From Candidatus Hydrogenedentota bacterium (GTDB taxonomy: Bacteria > Hydrogenedentota > Hydrogenedentia > Hydrogenedentales > JAJRTN01), in assembly GCA_024278275.1 (NCBI GenBank), contig JAJRTN010000185.1, forward strand, positions 1 through 32,345: a DNA stretch of 32,345 nt, given 5' to 3'. Under the pieces are notes generated by a model, which was given only the letters and a program-made list of their open reading frames with translations, was not told the origin of the DNA and did no database searches. Below, one piece after another: positions 15,304 through 24,641 of the stretch; the first letter of the stretch is position 1, and each line of letters opens with the position of its first letter. A program made the position numbers and the translations under genes.

Positions 15304-16521
15304 ATGTCCGCAACATCAGACCGGCGCGCTTTTCTCGGACAGATGGGCCTGGGGGCAGGGCTCGTGGCGGGTGGCTGTCAAGCCACCGCCCGGGGCTACC
15401 CCGCCAACGAAACCATCCACCTCGGCTGCATCGGAACAGGAGGGCGGTGCCGTCAGCTCATGGCAACGCTCAAGGACTTGCCCGGCGTCCGGATAGTGGC
15501 GGTCTGCGATGTGTGGGATGATAATCTGGCACGGGGCAAGGAGCTTGCCGCGCCCAGGGCCAGGGCTACAAAGAATTACGAGGCGCTACTCGCCGACAAA
15601 AGCATTGATGCCGTGATCATCGGGACGCCCGATCACCTGCATGTGCCCATCGCCGTAGATGCCTGCACCGCCGGAAAGGATGTGTACGTCGAGAAGCCGC
15701 TGACGCACGACCGGGCCGAAGGCCGGGCCGTTATCGACGCGAAGAACCGGCACGACCGCATCGTGCAAGTGGGCATGCAACAACGCAGCATGCCCCATCT
15801 CATCGAAGCGCGAAGAATCATCGCCTCGGGGGAACTCGGCGAAATCCGGAAAGTTCACCTGACGTGGAACCGTAACGTGGAACGCACGCCCAAACCTACC
15901 TACAACATTCATCCGGACAGCGTCGATTGGCGTCGTTTCCTGGGGAAAGCGAAGGACCAGCCCTTCGACGAATACCGCTTCCGCAACTGGCGTTGGTTCT
16001 GGGATTTCGGCGGGGGCATTTTCACCGATCTCATGGTCCACTACGTTGATGTGGCCCACTGGTTTCTCGGCCTTGACCACCCGGAGACCGCGGCCAGCAT
16101 CGGAAGTTTCTTCACCAAGAAGGACGCATGGGAGACGCCGGACACGGTGCAGACCCTCCTTCAATACAATAGCCCGGAAACACAGGTCCATTTCGAGGGC
16201 ACTTTCTGCAACGCCCGGTACCGGGCCAAGATGGAGTATATGGGTTCGGAAGCCACGCTCTACTGCGACCGGGGCCGCTACGAGGTGCTCCCCGAGCCCG
16301 GTAAGCAGGTCAAGCAACGAAAGCGCGTTTTGGGATCCGGACCACGCGGGCTGGATTTCTACGACGTACCCAACGGTGAACTGCTCCACCTGGGCAACTG
16401 GCTGGAATGCGTGCGCACGCGCAATCGACCCAATGCACCGGTCGAGGTGGGCGTAACCGCGGCCGGGGCGGCACATCTGGCCAATGCCGCGTTACGCGAA
16501 GACGGGGTGGCGCGTTGGTGA
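15304..16521 (+). CDS. Gfo/Idh/MocA family oxidoreductase with Tat signal
   Basis: 405 residues. The N-terminus has a twin-arginine signal (DRRAFLGQMGLGAGLVAGGC); the final GGC could also be read as a weak lipobox. The Rossmann motif GCIGTGGR is at 41-48, an acidic residue follows in VCDVWD, and the family EKP motif is Glu130-Lys131-Pro132 (VYVEKPLTHDR). The second half has the usual Gfo/Idh/MocA C-terminal sheet, with FRNWRWFWDFGGGIFTDLMV and HYVDVAHWFLG providing the substrate-site His and Asp. These enzymes oxidise or reduce sugars and inositols with NAD(P). Periplasmic Tat-exported members are abundant in PVC-type bacteria. A role in processing sugars released by the neighbouring secreted hydrolases is inferred. 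GGGAG precedes the ATG. Confidence 0.92.
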   Translation: MSATSDRRAFLGQMGLGAGLVAGGCQATARGYPANETIHLGCIGTGGRCRQLMATLKDLPGVRIVAVCDVWDDNLARGKELAAPRARATKNYEALLADKSIDAVIIGTPDHLHVPIAVDACTAGKDVYVEKPLTHDRAEGRAVIDAKNRHDRIVQVGMQQRSMPHLIEARRIIASGELGEIRKVHLTWNRNVERTPKPTYNIHPDSVDWRRFLGKAKDQPFDEYRFRNWRWFWDFGGGIFTDLMVHYVDVAHWFLGLDHPETAASIGSFFTKKDAWETPDTVQTLLQYNSPETQVHFEGTFCNARYRAKMEYMGSEATLYCDRGRYEVLPEPGKQVKQRKRVLGSGPRGLDFYDVPNGELLHLGNWLECVRTRNRPNAPVEVGVTAAGAAHLANAALREDGVARW

Positions 16522-16598
16522 AAGGGCGAAGGTAACCGTTCAGACGGCCGCCCGGCCCGCCGTAGCCGCACTCCGGATTCATTATAATAATAACCATG

Positions 16599-16628
16599 TT
16601 GACAATATTGCCGGGTTGCGTATACCAT
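16599..16628 (+). promoter_or_regulatory. Promoter of the cold-shock gene with long leader
   Basis: A perfect -35 TTGACA (16599-16604) precedes TATACC (16621-16626, 16-base spacer) or TACCAT (16623-16628, 18-base spacer). The transcript would have a leader of roughly 90 bases before the GTG start at 16726, a length seen in cold-regulated csp genes. Confidence 0.6.
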
Positions 16629-16725
16629 AATAAATGTGTAAATTACGAAAAGGTTGGGGCGTATGGTTTATGTGCCGAAACGCGGTGGTTTCGGTGCGGC
16701 CTGCTCGTAGCGAGGGATTGCAGTT

Positions 16726-16986
16726 GTGTCCGAGGTATCGCATACCCCATCAAACTCAGGCAAGGTAAAGTGGTTCAGTGACCAGAAGGGCTATGGCTTC
16801 ATTGCCCGGGATGATGACGCCGACGTGTTCGTGCATCACACCTCCATCGTAATGGAGGGATTCCGTACCCTGAAACAGGGGGAGGATGTGACCTACGAAC
16901 TGCTCGAGGGCGCCAAAGGTCCCCAGGCGGTGAACGTTACGCCCTTGTCTGCTAACCCATCATCGGACGGCTCCGGGAACGAGTGA
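16726..16986 (+). CDS. Cold-shock protein (CspA family)
   Basis: 86 residues from a GTG start that has GAGGG about 9 bases upstream. The cold-shock domain has KVKWFSDQKGYGFIARDD (RNP1 is KGYGFI) and VFVHHTSI (RNP2), then the conserved EGFRTLKQGEDVTYELLEGA and GPQAVNVTPL. It carries a 12-residue N-terminal extension and a polar tail (SANPSSDGSGNE), so it is somewhat longer than the usual 65-70 residues. It should bind single-stranded RNA or DNA in the cytoplasm as a chaperone or antiterminator. A GCCGCG/CGCGGC stem (16996-17019) lies just after the stop but lacks a T-run. Confidence 0.95.
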   Translation: MSEVSHTPSNSGKVKWFSDQKGYGFIARDDDADVFVHHTSIVMEGFRTLKQGEDVTYELLEGAKGPQAVNVTPLSANPSSDGSGNE

Positions 16987-17083
16987 ACCCAGGATGCCGC
17001 GCTTGACCTGTTACGCGGCGCCGTGAGAGCATGGGTGGCGTGTTCCCCGGGCGCGGCATGGTGCCGTGTGAGAGAGGGTTGCC

Positions 17084-19819
17084 TTGCCCATCCTGTTCAC
17101 CGTCTGTCTGTTGCTCTGTTCCGCCACGGCGGACCGTGTTTCCCCGGCACGGGCGTCCGTCATGTCGGCGGTTTTGCTTGCCGCCCCGGTCAATGCCACG
17201 TGGGCGGCGAACACGGCCGCCCAATGGCGGGAGAAGGGATTCAGGGGCTTTCTCTTCCAGGGGCTGCGTGAAGGGCTTGCGCCACCCGGGATCCCGGTCG
17301 CCGAGGCGAATCGGCTCCTGTTGGAAATACGCGCGGCCCAGGCACGGCTTGGGGAGGCCGGACTGGACCGAAACTTCCTGCGTCTGCCTCTGACGCCCGA
17401 CGCGCCCTATTTCGCGGACGGAAAATGGGCGCGCCGGGGCATCGAATCCATCCGGGAAGCCGCCCGGTTTTGCCGTGAATCGGGGCTGCGGGGCATCGTG
17501 CTCGACACCCGGCCCGACAGCCTCATGTTCCGGTATCGCTGGGACGGCTATCGTCTTGATGAAACACCGCCGAAAACGCTCCGGGAGGGCGCGCGACGAT
17601 TCGGCCGGCAGGCCGTCCGCGCCTGCCTGCGTGCCTATCCGGAAGGCGAGATCCTCCTAATCGTCGATCCCTTGCCGTCGGCCGCCCCCCTGTGGCATGC
17701 CCTGTTTCAAGGCATGCTGGAAGGCCCCGGGGCGGCGGCGGATGTGTCGATCCAGGTGCTTGTCGGCGCGTCGGCGGGCATACTCGATACGCCCGGTCAT
17801 GAGGTGGACGCACTGAACCGGGTGACGGCGCGATTGACCGCCCGCTGTACACCCGAACAGCGCCGCGTGTGGGAACGGCAGGGGGCGCTCTGCCTGGGAC
17901 TCGAACCGATTCGCTACCGTCAAGGTCTGCCGGTACCGGCCTATGCCATCGAGTATTTCCGCGCACGCCTGTGCATGGCCAAGGCCGTCTCCGGGGCTTA
18001 CGCATGGATCAACGCGCCCGACGGAGGCTGGTGGGAGATCATGCCCGACGAGGTGGACGCATACGGCCGCCTGGCACAGGGCGGGGCCGCCGCGGTGTTG
18101 CCCACGCCACCGTTGCCACCCCGGCACAAGGACTATGTGGTGCGCACGCCGGTGGACGATTTCCTCCGTGTCGGCCCGGGCGGGCTGGGGAAGCGCCCGG
18201 ATGGATTCATCTTGCGCGATGATTACGGCGCCGCACTGCTGCTGCCCCGCGGTGTTCCGGAGGGATTTGAGATGCCCATGCACGGCGGCACGCTGCCCGT
18301 GACCAACCTCTACATCGGAACCCGTCACGAAATCGAACCGAAGGAGGGCATGGCCGTCGTGCCGCCCATCAAGGGACCATTGCTGTTGGAACGTCTGCCC
18401 ATCGCCAGGTACGCACTCCCCGCCTGCCCGTGGATGAACATTTCCAAGGCGTTAACCGCCGGGGAACGACGGGGAGAAATCGAGTTTGGCGTCGAAAACC
18501 GCACGGGCGATACGCTACGGGGCAAGCTCGAAGCCTTCGGGGCGGAAGGCTACAGCGTGGGCGCCGCCGGCTTCCCCGTCCGATTGGAACCAGACGAGAC
18601 CGCGGTCTACCGGCGTGCCGTGCAAGGTATTTTCCGGGAGGGCGACAGGCCGGTCTTTCGCCTGGTGCTGCGCCTTGACGGTGGAGGAAGCGCGGCACGC
18701 GACTTCACCATGCCCGTGCGGCCCGCCGAAGCATGGATGCAGTTCCTCGACACATCCGCCAGGGTGGCCCCGGCGGCGCTGCTCCGGCGTCAGGGAACAT
18801 TGGAAGGTGTTGCGGCCGTGGGCGGAGACGGGGGGCTGTGGTTGCTGAACGCCCGGGGCGTGGTCGTCCGAACCCTTCTTGATGACCTGGTGGTGACACA
18901 TGTCCTGGCGGGCCTGAACGCCGGCGGCGCGCCCCGCGTGGCCGCTTTCGGGACGCGGGGAAACATGATGGTCTTGGACGCGCAGGGTGAAATACAGTGG
19001 CGCCGAGACCTGAACCACGAAAGTGCCCCGGAAACCGGTCTCGTGGTGAAATCTTCCCCCGGCAGGGCGGACACGGCGGTGACGGTCTTCCCGGACGGTT
19101 CCATCGAGGCCACGCCGCTCGATGGCGGCCGCGGCTGGCGCCGCGAGATGGGGGGCACGGTCGCCAACCCGACGTGGCTCGGCGATGCCCTGGTGGTGTC
19201 CGTGCAGGGGGCGAAAGGGCAAAGCCTGGTCTGCCTGGACCAAGGCGGAAGCCTCCGATGGGAGCGCGAATTGCCTTCTGCCCCGTCCTGTCCGCCCATC
19301 CTGTTGAACAAAAGCCCCCGCCCGGTGCTGGCCGTGGCGCTTGCCGACGGCACGCTCTCCCGCCATGATCCGGCCACCGGTGAATGGCTGGACGCCACCG
19401 GCACAGCGTGCGCCCGACCCCGCGCACTGGCTCCGCTGCCGGAAAGCGATGGAATGCTGCTCCTGCTGACGGACGACCGTGTCATGGCCACCACGCCCGA
19501 AGGAACGGTTCAATGGTCCGCCGATGCATGGGCGCCCCGTCTTACCGGCGCCTTCCATGGCGAAGGAATGGTCATCGCCGACGGATTTGGCGCGCTTCAC
19601 CTCGCCCGGCGCGACGGTCTTTTCCCGTGGACCAACGCGCCCCCCCACGGCCGACTCACCTGCGCCCCTGTTTCGCTGCCCGTCAGACGCGGCGAGGCCC
19701 CGCGTTTTCTCATGACCTTCAGCGACGCATCCCTTCGACTCATTACACCGCAACCCTTCGCCATTCCCCATGAATCGCACGGACCATTCCGGGAGCGGTC
19801 CCGCCCGGGCACGCCATAA
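17084..19819 (+). CDS. Large secreted protein: TIM-barrel-like N-terminus plus PQQ-like propeller, unknown function
   Basis: 911 residues. The TTG start is supported by GAGAGGG just upstream and by a signal peptide (MPILFTVCLLLCSATA). Residues 35-340 look like a glycoside-hydrolase-type barrel: FRGFLFQGL, LRGIVLDTRPDSLMFRYRWD, GEILLIVDPLPSAAPLWHAL and SGAYAWINAPDGGWWEIMPD, with several Asp and Glu at strand ends. A beta-rich middle (about 430-545) is followed by a C-terminal PQQ-like propeller (about 560-890) with repeating units such as GDGGLWLLNARG, GNMMVLDAQGEIQWRRDL and SLVCLDQGGSLRWEREL. The propeller type recalls the one in the GH9 protein. The enzyme family is not recognised. It is convergent with the GH43-like gene, with 139 bases between. 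Confidence 0.75.
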   Translation: MPILFTVCLLLCSATADRVSPARASVMSAVLLAAPVNATWAANTAAQWREKGFRGFLFQGLREGLAPPGIPVAEANRLLLEIRAAQARLGEAGLDRNFLRLPLTPDAPYFADGKWARRGIESIREAARFCRESGLRGIVLDTRPDSLMFRYRWDGYRLDETPPKTLREGARRFGRQAVRACLRAYPEGEILLIVDPLPSAAPLWHALFQGMLEGPGAAADVSIQVLVGASAGILDTPGHEVDALNRVTARLTARCTPEQRRVWERQGALCLGLEPIRYRQGLPVPAYAIEYFRARLCMAKAVSGAYAWINAPDGGWWEIMPDEVDAYGRLAQGGAAAVLPTPPLPPRHKDYVVRTPVDDFLRVGPGGLGKRPDGFILRDDYGAALLLPRGVPEGFEMPMHGGTLPVTNLYIGTRHEIEPKEGMAVVPPIKGPLLLERLPIARYALPACPWMNISKALTAGERRGEIEFGVENRTGDTLRGKLEAFGAEGYSVGAAGFPVRLEPDETAVYRRAVQGIFREGDRPVFRLVLRLDGGGSAARDFTMPVRPAEAWMQFLDTSARVAPAALLRRQGTLEGVAAVGGDGGLWLLNARGVVVRTLLDDLVVTHVLAGLNAGGAPRVAAFGTRGNMMVLDAQGEIQWRRDLNHESAPETGLVVKSSPGRADTAVTVFPDGSIEATPLDGGRGWRREMGGTVANPTWLGDALVVSVQGAKGQSLVCLDQGGSLRWERELPSAPSCPPILLNKSPRPVLAVALADGTLSRHDPATGEWLDATGTACARPRALAPLPESDGMLLLLTDDRVMATTPEGTVQWSADAWAPRLTGAFHGEGMVIADGFGALHLARRDGLFPWTNAPPHGRLTCAPVSLPVRRGEAPRFLMTFSDASLRLITPQPFAIPHESHGPFRERSRPGTP

Positions 19820-19958
19820 GGCAGGGAGGACCGTTCTCGATGATGAGCTTCCGTTGGCCCCCTGGAAGGGGCGACCAGGTCATGGTTGCGTTCGGAATGA
19901 CAGGCGGGCGCACGGAAAAACCAGGCAACTACCCCCGGTTCCTGGTCTTGAAAACGCC

Positions 19959-21155
19959 TCACCCGGGCGAGGGTTTGAATTCAACGGGGCCGGCGGCGTT
20001 CTTGCAGAGCGCCCGAAGACGGTCCAGTCGCTCCGATGTCGCTTTCCAACGTTTCAGGCGAATACGTTCGTAGCGGTAGTCACCGGGGACCTGGGCGCCA
20101 TAGTCCACATAGATCCAGGTCGTGCCATCCCTGGTTTCCACATAGGCTTCCGGTACCTGGTTGGCCTGCACATCCGCGTCAGCATGCATGTAGCCCGCCA
20201 TCTTCCAATCAAGACCATTAAGGGAAACGGCCCACGTGGTCTTACGCCCCGCCCATCCCGGGTCGGGGTGTCCTCCCGGGTCGCCGAAAGCGAAATACAC
20301 GTCATCCACTTTCACCACATCGGGGTTGGGAAACTCGACGATGCAGGGATTATCCATGCCGCGAACTACTTTCCAATCCATCTGCCGGATGAAATCGCCC
20401 CGGTTTTCGGCATAAAGCATGGTGAAATGCTTTCCGTCAAAGGCGTCGAACCAGGCCTTCCAACGGCCGTCCTCGTACATCAGCGAAGGACGGTGATACA
20501 AGCCCGAAGGGTGCAGATACCCCCCGGGGTTCTTGGGCGACTGACCGATGTTGGGCTTGTATACCAGTACGGGCGCCCGGGTCTTTACCCAGTTCAAACC
20601 ATCCTTGGACACCGCGCCCATGATACAACTGATGTCCGAGTCCGTGTCCTTCGCCTGCCCGTAGGCGATACCATCCGCGTTGTGTCCCGTGGCACTGTAG
20701 ATCATGTAGTACGTACCGTTGCGGCGCACCACGGAAGGATCGCCATTGTGCCAGTTATCGAAATTCGTATCCCCGCCCGAAATGACCGGCTCCCACCGTG
20801 CCGCCTCCATCTTCCCGTCCCAAACCGCTTTTCCACCGGCGATGCCGCAATACACTTCCCACGGTCCCGCGAGCCTGGGCGCCCGCGCCGCGAAAATGGC
20901 GTCGCAACCGGGGTAGCCCTCGTTGCACATGGTGGTGGCCCAGCCGAAAAACCAGCCTTTATAGGGGTAGGCATCATCTTCCGCTTCATGGACGATATGC
21001 AGATTGTACATATTGTGGAAACCATGGAGCAGATCGTCCCCCACCGCTTCCCATTCCGCCGTTTTATCGACGTAGCGTCCGTAGGCCTCTTCCGCCGCGT
21101 GGCAGGCGAAGGACGCGGCAAGAAGCGTCAAGGTCATCGTGATCAAGCGGTTCAT
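19959..21155 (-). CDS. Secreted GH43-like five-bladed beta-propeller protein
   Basis: 398 residues with a signal peptide (MNRLITMTLTLLAASFACHA). The sequence has blade-like units: NMYNLHIVHEAEDDAYPYKG, WFFGWATTMCNEGYPGCDAI, NGDPSVVRRNGTYYMIYSAT, HRPSLMYEDGRWKAWFDAFD and ADVQANQVPEAYVETRDGTT. DPSVV and VPEAYVE resemble the Asp and Glu motifs of GH43/GH32-type hydrolases (D-P-x-V and P-E). The active-site assignment is not secure, so activity could be on arabinose, xylose or another sugar, or absent. AAGGA precedes the ATG. Confidence 0.75.
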   Translation of the reverse strand: MNRLITMTLTLLAASFACHAAEEAYGRYVDKTAEWEAVGDDLLHGFHNMYNLHIVHEAEDDAYPYKGWFFGWATTMCNEGYPGCDAIFAARAPRLAGPWEVYCGIAGGKAVWDGKMEAARWEPVISGGDTNFDNWHNGDPSVVRRNGTYYMIYSATGHNADGIAYGQAKDTDSDISCIMGAVSKDGLNWVKTRAPVLVYKPNIGQSPKNPGGYLHPSGLYHRPSLMYEDGRWKAWFDAFDGKHFTMLYAENRGDFIRQMDWKVVRGMDNPCIVEFPNPDVVKVDDVYFAFGDPGGHPDPGWAGRKTTWAVSLNGLDWKMAGYMHADADVQANQVPEAYVETRDGTTWIYVDYGAQVPGDYRYERIRLKRWKATSERLDRLRALCKNAAGPVEFKPSPG

Positions 21156-21708
21156 AGGGGGATTCCTTATTTTTTACCACGGACATTAATACTCCTTTTG
21201 TCCGTGTTTTCTGTGTTTTCCGTGGTTCTATTCTTCATCTGATTATTCTTTCGATAGCCGCTTTGGGATAATGCCCGAAGTTCACCAGCAATCCAAGTTT
21301 CAAAAGCTGTTTCGGCGTCAAGGTTTCAGGTTTTCTTATGTGGCACAGCCGCCCTCTGTGGGCCGTACTCGGCCCGGACCAGGGGCTGTGGGCCGATAGG
21401 CCCCATTCCGCCGACTAAAAAAAGCAGTTGCGCCCGTATCGCGGAGGATTCTGCTCGTTCTATCTCGGTAACCCTTCACGCCATTTATGAACCGTCACGA
21501 TCTTCGGCGTTCTTCGGTTTTGGCTTGGCCGGGTTGGGGGGAGCGTGAACGGCTACCTGTCTCGCTATACAGCCTGAAACCTTGACGACGAAACAGCCTC
21601 CCTTGGTAAGGGGCCATGGTGGCCAAGGCCTACCCTGCGTACTACCCGCCACGCCCTGCGTGGGAACGGGAGAATCTGCGTTCATCTGCGCAATCTGCGG
21701 ACACGTTA
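21156..21708. repeat. Repeat-rich intergenic region with relic coding fragments
   Basis: Contains a third copy of the TGTGGCACAGCCGCCCTC repeat (21339-21380). It also has an inverted pair, GCTGTTTCGGCGTCAAGGTT... (21306-21330) and its reverse complement at 21573-21597, with 24 of 25 bases matching. The minus-strand string ATTGCGCAGATGAACGCAGA (about 21680-21705) is of a kind often seen beside GxxExxY genes. No intact gene. Confidence 0.7.
21235..21333 (-). pseudogene. C-terminal fragment of a GxxExxY (PDDEXK_3) protein
   Basis: Translates as KPETLTPKQLLKLGLLVNFG then HYPKAAIERIIR and a stop. The block LKLGLLVNFG...IERII matches the C-terminal end of GxxExxY family proteins, small PD-(D/E)XK-like proteins. 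The frame is cut on its upstream side exactly where the dispersed repeat TTTCTTATGTGGCACAGCC begins, so only about 32 residues survive. A second, shorter piece (PETLTTKQ) lies inverted at 21573-21597. Confidence 0.6.
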
Positions 21709-22836
21709 TCATCCTAACCCGGTCAAGGCGTGGTCGAAGTCTTTCCAGACCGGATCGTAGCCGGCGGCGCGGATGGCGGCGGCGACTTCCTCGGTGACGC
21801 GGCCATCCTCGATCTCGAATTGTTCGAGGGTTTCCTCGCCGCGCGTGGCGTAGCCGCCGGGGCGCGTGCTTGATTCTGCGCTCATGGCGGTGATTCCCAG
21901 GGGGATCAGACGGTCTCGAAAGACCGGGGCTTCGCGGGTGGACAGGTTGAACCCCGCCTCGGGGAGAAACAAGCGCAGGGCGAGCACGATCTGCACCAGG
22001 TCGGCGTCACGCACCAGGTCGCGCACCGTAAAGCGTTCGGGCACGTGGCGCAACCGCGGAAACGACACGGAGAGCGCACTCTGCCAGCAATGCTTCTGCA
22101 GGTGACGCGCATGAAGCGCGAGCCACAGGACGTCGATACGCCAATTAAACAGGCCCAGCAAGACGCCCATCCCCAGGCGGCGCACGCCCGCCCGCCCGGC
22201 CCGCTCCAGCGCGTCGAGCCGGTAGTCGTAGTTCGCCTTTTGTCCCAGGAGATGCACCTGCCGGTAGGTTTCGCGGTCGAAGGTTTCCATGTAAAGCGTG
22301 ACCCCTTCAAGACCATGGTCACACAGCAAACGGTAGTCCGTCTCGTCCAGGGCGTAGATTTCCACCGACACCCCCGAAAAATACTCCCGGGCAATGGCGA
22401 CGGCGTCGGCAATGTGCCGGGGTTTCACGGCACGCGGCGCTTCACCGGTCAGGAGCAGCACGTTGTCGAAGCCCTTGGCCGCCAAGGCGGCGCATTCCCG
22501 GCGAATCTCATCGGGCTTGAGGGTCACCCGGCGTTCCCTGCTGCCCGACCGCACGGCGAAACCGCAATACACGCAGTCGGCCGCGCAGAGGTTGGAAATG
22601 TAGATGGGGGCGTACATGCCGATGGTGCGCCCGAAATGCCATCGTGTGAGGCGCTGTGCCTCGTGGGCCATGGGCTCCAGGTAGGGCCGCGCCACGGGCG
22701 ACAGCAACGCGGCGAGATCTTCGATGCGACGGTCCCGACGCTCCAGGGCGGCCTCGACCCGTGCCGGAGTGACCTCCCCATAAAGCGCCTCCAGCCGTTC
22801 CCGCGGCCAGGCGTCCAAGATATCGCGAAAGCTCAT
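21709..22836 (-). CDS. thiH: 2-iminoacetate synthase ThiH
   Basis: 375 residues of the radical SAM tyrosine lyase that makes dehydroglycine for the thiazole ring of thiamine. The iron-sulfur motif [10 protein letters not shown] gives Cys84, Cys88 and Cys91. Other family features are [11 protein letters not shown] before the cluster, [61 protein letters not shown] and the C-terminal [13 protein letters not shown]. Length is typical. The ATG overlaps the thiG stop as ATGA. Using ThiH rather than the glycine oxidase ThiO fits an anaerobic or facultative lifestyle. No thiS, thiF or thiE is seen nearby. Confidence 0.95.
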   Translation of the reverse strand: MSFRDILDAWPRERLEALYGEVTPARVEAALERRDRRIEDLAALLSPVARPYLEPMAHEAQRLTRWHFGRTIGMYAPIYISNLCAADCVYCGFAVRSGSRERRVTLKPDEIRRECAALAAKGFDNVLLLTGEAPRAVKPRHIADAVAIAREYFSGVSVEIYALDETDYRLLCDHGLEGVTLYMETFDRETYRQVHLLGQKANYDYRLDALERAGRAGVRRLGMGVLLGLFNWRIDVLWLALHARHLQKHCWQSALSVSFPRLRHVPERFTVRDLVRDADLVQIVLALRLFLPEAGFNLSTREAPVFRDRLIPLGITAMSAESSTRPGGYATRGEETLEQFEIEDGRVTEEVAAAIRAAGYDPVWKDFDHALTGLG

Positions 22837-23639
22837 GGAGCCGTGTCCTCTCCCAGGAAGCCGGTGAGGGGCGAGCTGGCCGCCGCCGCGGCGCGTTCGG
22901 GACCGAGCCCCGCCCGGTAGGCCAGGCGTCCGGCCTGGGCGGCCATGGCGAAGGCGCGGCCCATGGCCGCGTGGTCCCGCGCATCGGCGAGGGCCGTGTT
23001 GACCAGCACCGCGTCGGCCCCCATCTCCATGGCCTCCGCCACGTGGGACGGGGCGCCCAGGCCGGCGTCCACCACCACGGGGACATTGGCCTGTTCAATA
23101 ATGATGGCGATCATTTCGCGGGTTTTCACGCCCCGGTTGCTGCCGATGGGCGCGCCCAGGGGCATGACCGTGGCCGTGCCCGCTTCCTCCAGGTGTTTCG
23201 CCAACATGGGATCGGCCTGGATATAGGGAAGCACCACGAAGCCTTCCCTCACCAGGATCTCCGCGGCCTTCAGCGTTTCCAGCGGATCGGGCAGGAGGTA
23301 ACGCGGTTCGGGCGTCAGTTCCAGCTTCACCCACGGTTCGAGTCCCGCGGCGCGGGCCAGCCTGGCCAGCCGGACGGCTTCATCCGCCGTGCGGGCGCCG
23401 CTGGTGTTGGGCAGGATGAGCTGTTTCTCCGGATCAATGGCCGACATGATACTGTCGCCCCCGTCCTTGCCGAGATCGACCCGGCGCAGGGCCACGGTGA
23501 CAATTTGCGACCCCGAGGCCGCGATGGTATCGCGCAGCGACGCGGCGGAAGGAAACTTGCCCGTACCGATGAAAAGGCGGGAGTTGAAGCTGCGTCCCGC
23601 GATCACCAGCGGGTCGTCATCGTTCGTAAGAAAGTCCAT
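22833..23639 (-). CDS. thiG: Thiazole synthase ThiG
   Basis: 268 residues. GTGKFPS near the N-terminus, [20 protein letters not shown], the catalytic Schiff-base lysine Lys105 in WVKLEL (equivalent to Lys96 of Bacillus subtilis ThiG), [28 protein letters not shown] and [20 protein letters not shown] are all classic ThiG blocks. It condenses deoxyxylulose phosphate, dehydroglycine and ThiS thiocarboxylate. The chosen ATG aligns with known N-termini; an upstream in-frame ATG at 23738 would add 33 unrelated residues. The ribosome site is weak. A hairpin CTGGC...GCCAG lies about 30 bases upstream on the minus strand, but no TPP riboswitch consensus is visible. Confidence 0.95.
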   Translation of the reverse strand: MDFLTNDDDPLVIAGRSFNSRLFIGTGKFPSAASLRDTIAASGSQIVTVALRRVDLGKDGGDSIMSAIDPEKQLILPNTSGARTADEAVRLARLARAAGLEPWVKLELTPEPRYLLPDPLETLKAAEILVREGFVVLPYIQADPMLAKHLEEAGTATVMPLGAPIGSNRGVKTREMIAIIIEQANVPVVVDAGLGAPSHVAEAMEMGADAVLVNTALADARDHAAMGRAFAMAAQAGRLAYRAGLGPERAAAAASSPLTGFLGEDTAP

Positions 23640-24641
23640 TGGGGATAATTCCAACCGGGTTTGGAAGCTGGCGGACCGCAAGGGTTGCCAGGAACCATCA
23701 CGGTGGCCGGGGACGGCCCCCCCGTCATGGCACACCACGCGGTTCTGGTTAAAGGTAACACGAATCCTAGCACATTACTTCCATAAACTTCAGCAGCGGC
23801 ATTGCCAAAATGAGTCCCTTGGCAATGAACCTAAAAAAGGCAGTTAAATTGCAGGATTGGTCGTAAGTCATTGCCGAAAAGTGCTTTACATGCGTCAGTG
23901 CATTCACCTCCTGGGGGCGTGGATTTCAACGGCCGCGCCGTTGATAACCGTCGATATACGTCCATGCCGCATGGCGAAATAAAACGAGTAGAAGCCTCCG
24001 CGATAAGGGTGCAACGGCCCTTTCCAGGTTCAACCACGAAATACACAAAATACACGAAATCAGTGGACCTTGGCCCACCATAACCTTCTCCCATGGCAAG
24101 ACGGTATCGCCTCAAACACATAGGCTTGGTGGGTCAAGACCCACCCTTCCCCGCCTTCGCGGAAAAACGTAGAAGCGGCTTCCAGCCGCTTTGAAGAGGC
24201 TGGAAGCCTCTTCTACTTTGCTCCGGAACCACGGTTCTCCGCGAAGGTGATTCCGGCTATGTCGGGTTAGGTTCAAGCGGCCGAAGCCCACCTCCGTCCC
24301 GTGGCGGCCATGCCGCTTCGTCCCGTAAGGGACGGTTGACAGTAGCCCAGCACTTCAGTGCTGGGAAAACCATATCCCCAGTCCCGTAGACGATTGAACC
24401 TGTGCCCGAGCCTGGCTCCTTAGTGCATGGAAGACTTTCAATCGTCCCTTATAGTTGACACGTTGGTTATCCACAGGCGATAAGGACGCAACGGCCTTTC
24501 TTGGCAATGAAGTTTTATACCAATCGTCACGAAAAGGGGTTTGCATTTCCCTGCCGTCATTCCCGCGCACGCGGGAATCCACGGGGAAGGGCGTTTCGCC
24601 CGAACGCCATTTGCGTAACGGCGCGGCAGTGTGACAAAGTT
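23640..24641. repeat. Kilobase of palindromic and dispersed repeats without genes
   Basis: A minus-strand GCTAGGAT (near 23769-23777) could be a weak extended -10 for thiG. Then come unrelated palindromes. TCAACGGC/GCCGTTGA is near 23926-23944, and GGTGGGTC/GACCCACC is at 24128-24145. A 19-bp stem with one mismatch is at 24169-24216, nested inside CCTTCGCGGA/TCCGCGAAGG (24154-24163 and 24238-24247). CCCAGCACT/AGTGCTGGG is near 24347-24366, and ATTCCCGCG/CGCGGGAAT at 24559-24578. The last two are of well-known REP-like types. The GCGATAAGGxxGCAACGGCC motif appears at about 24000 and at 24477-24496. Confidence 0.7.

Noticed and set aside
23640-23900. Possible TPP or SAM riboswitch upstream of thiG (string GGTTCCTGGCAACC on the minus strand)
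   Set aside because: The TPP consensus is missing and the SAM-like string lacks the rest of the fold. A covariance search would decide.
23831-24121. 96-codon minus-strand frame
   Set aside because: It shares translated strings (NDLRPIL, GKGRC) with another frame at 28.4 kb only because both read through the same dispersed repeat.
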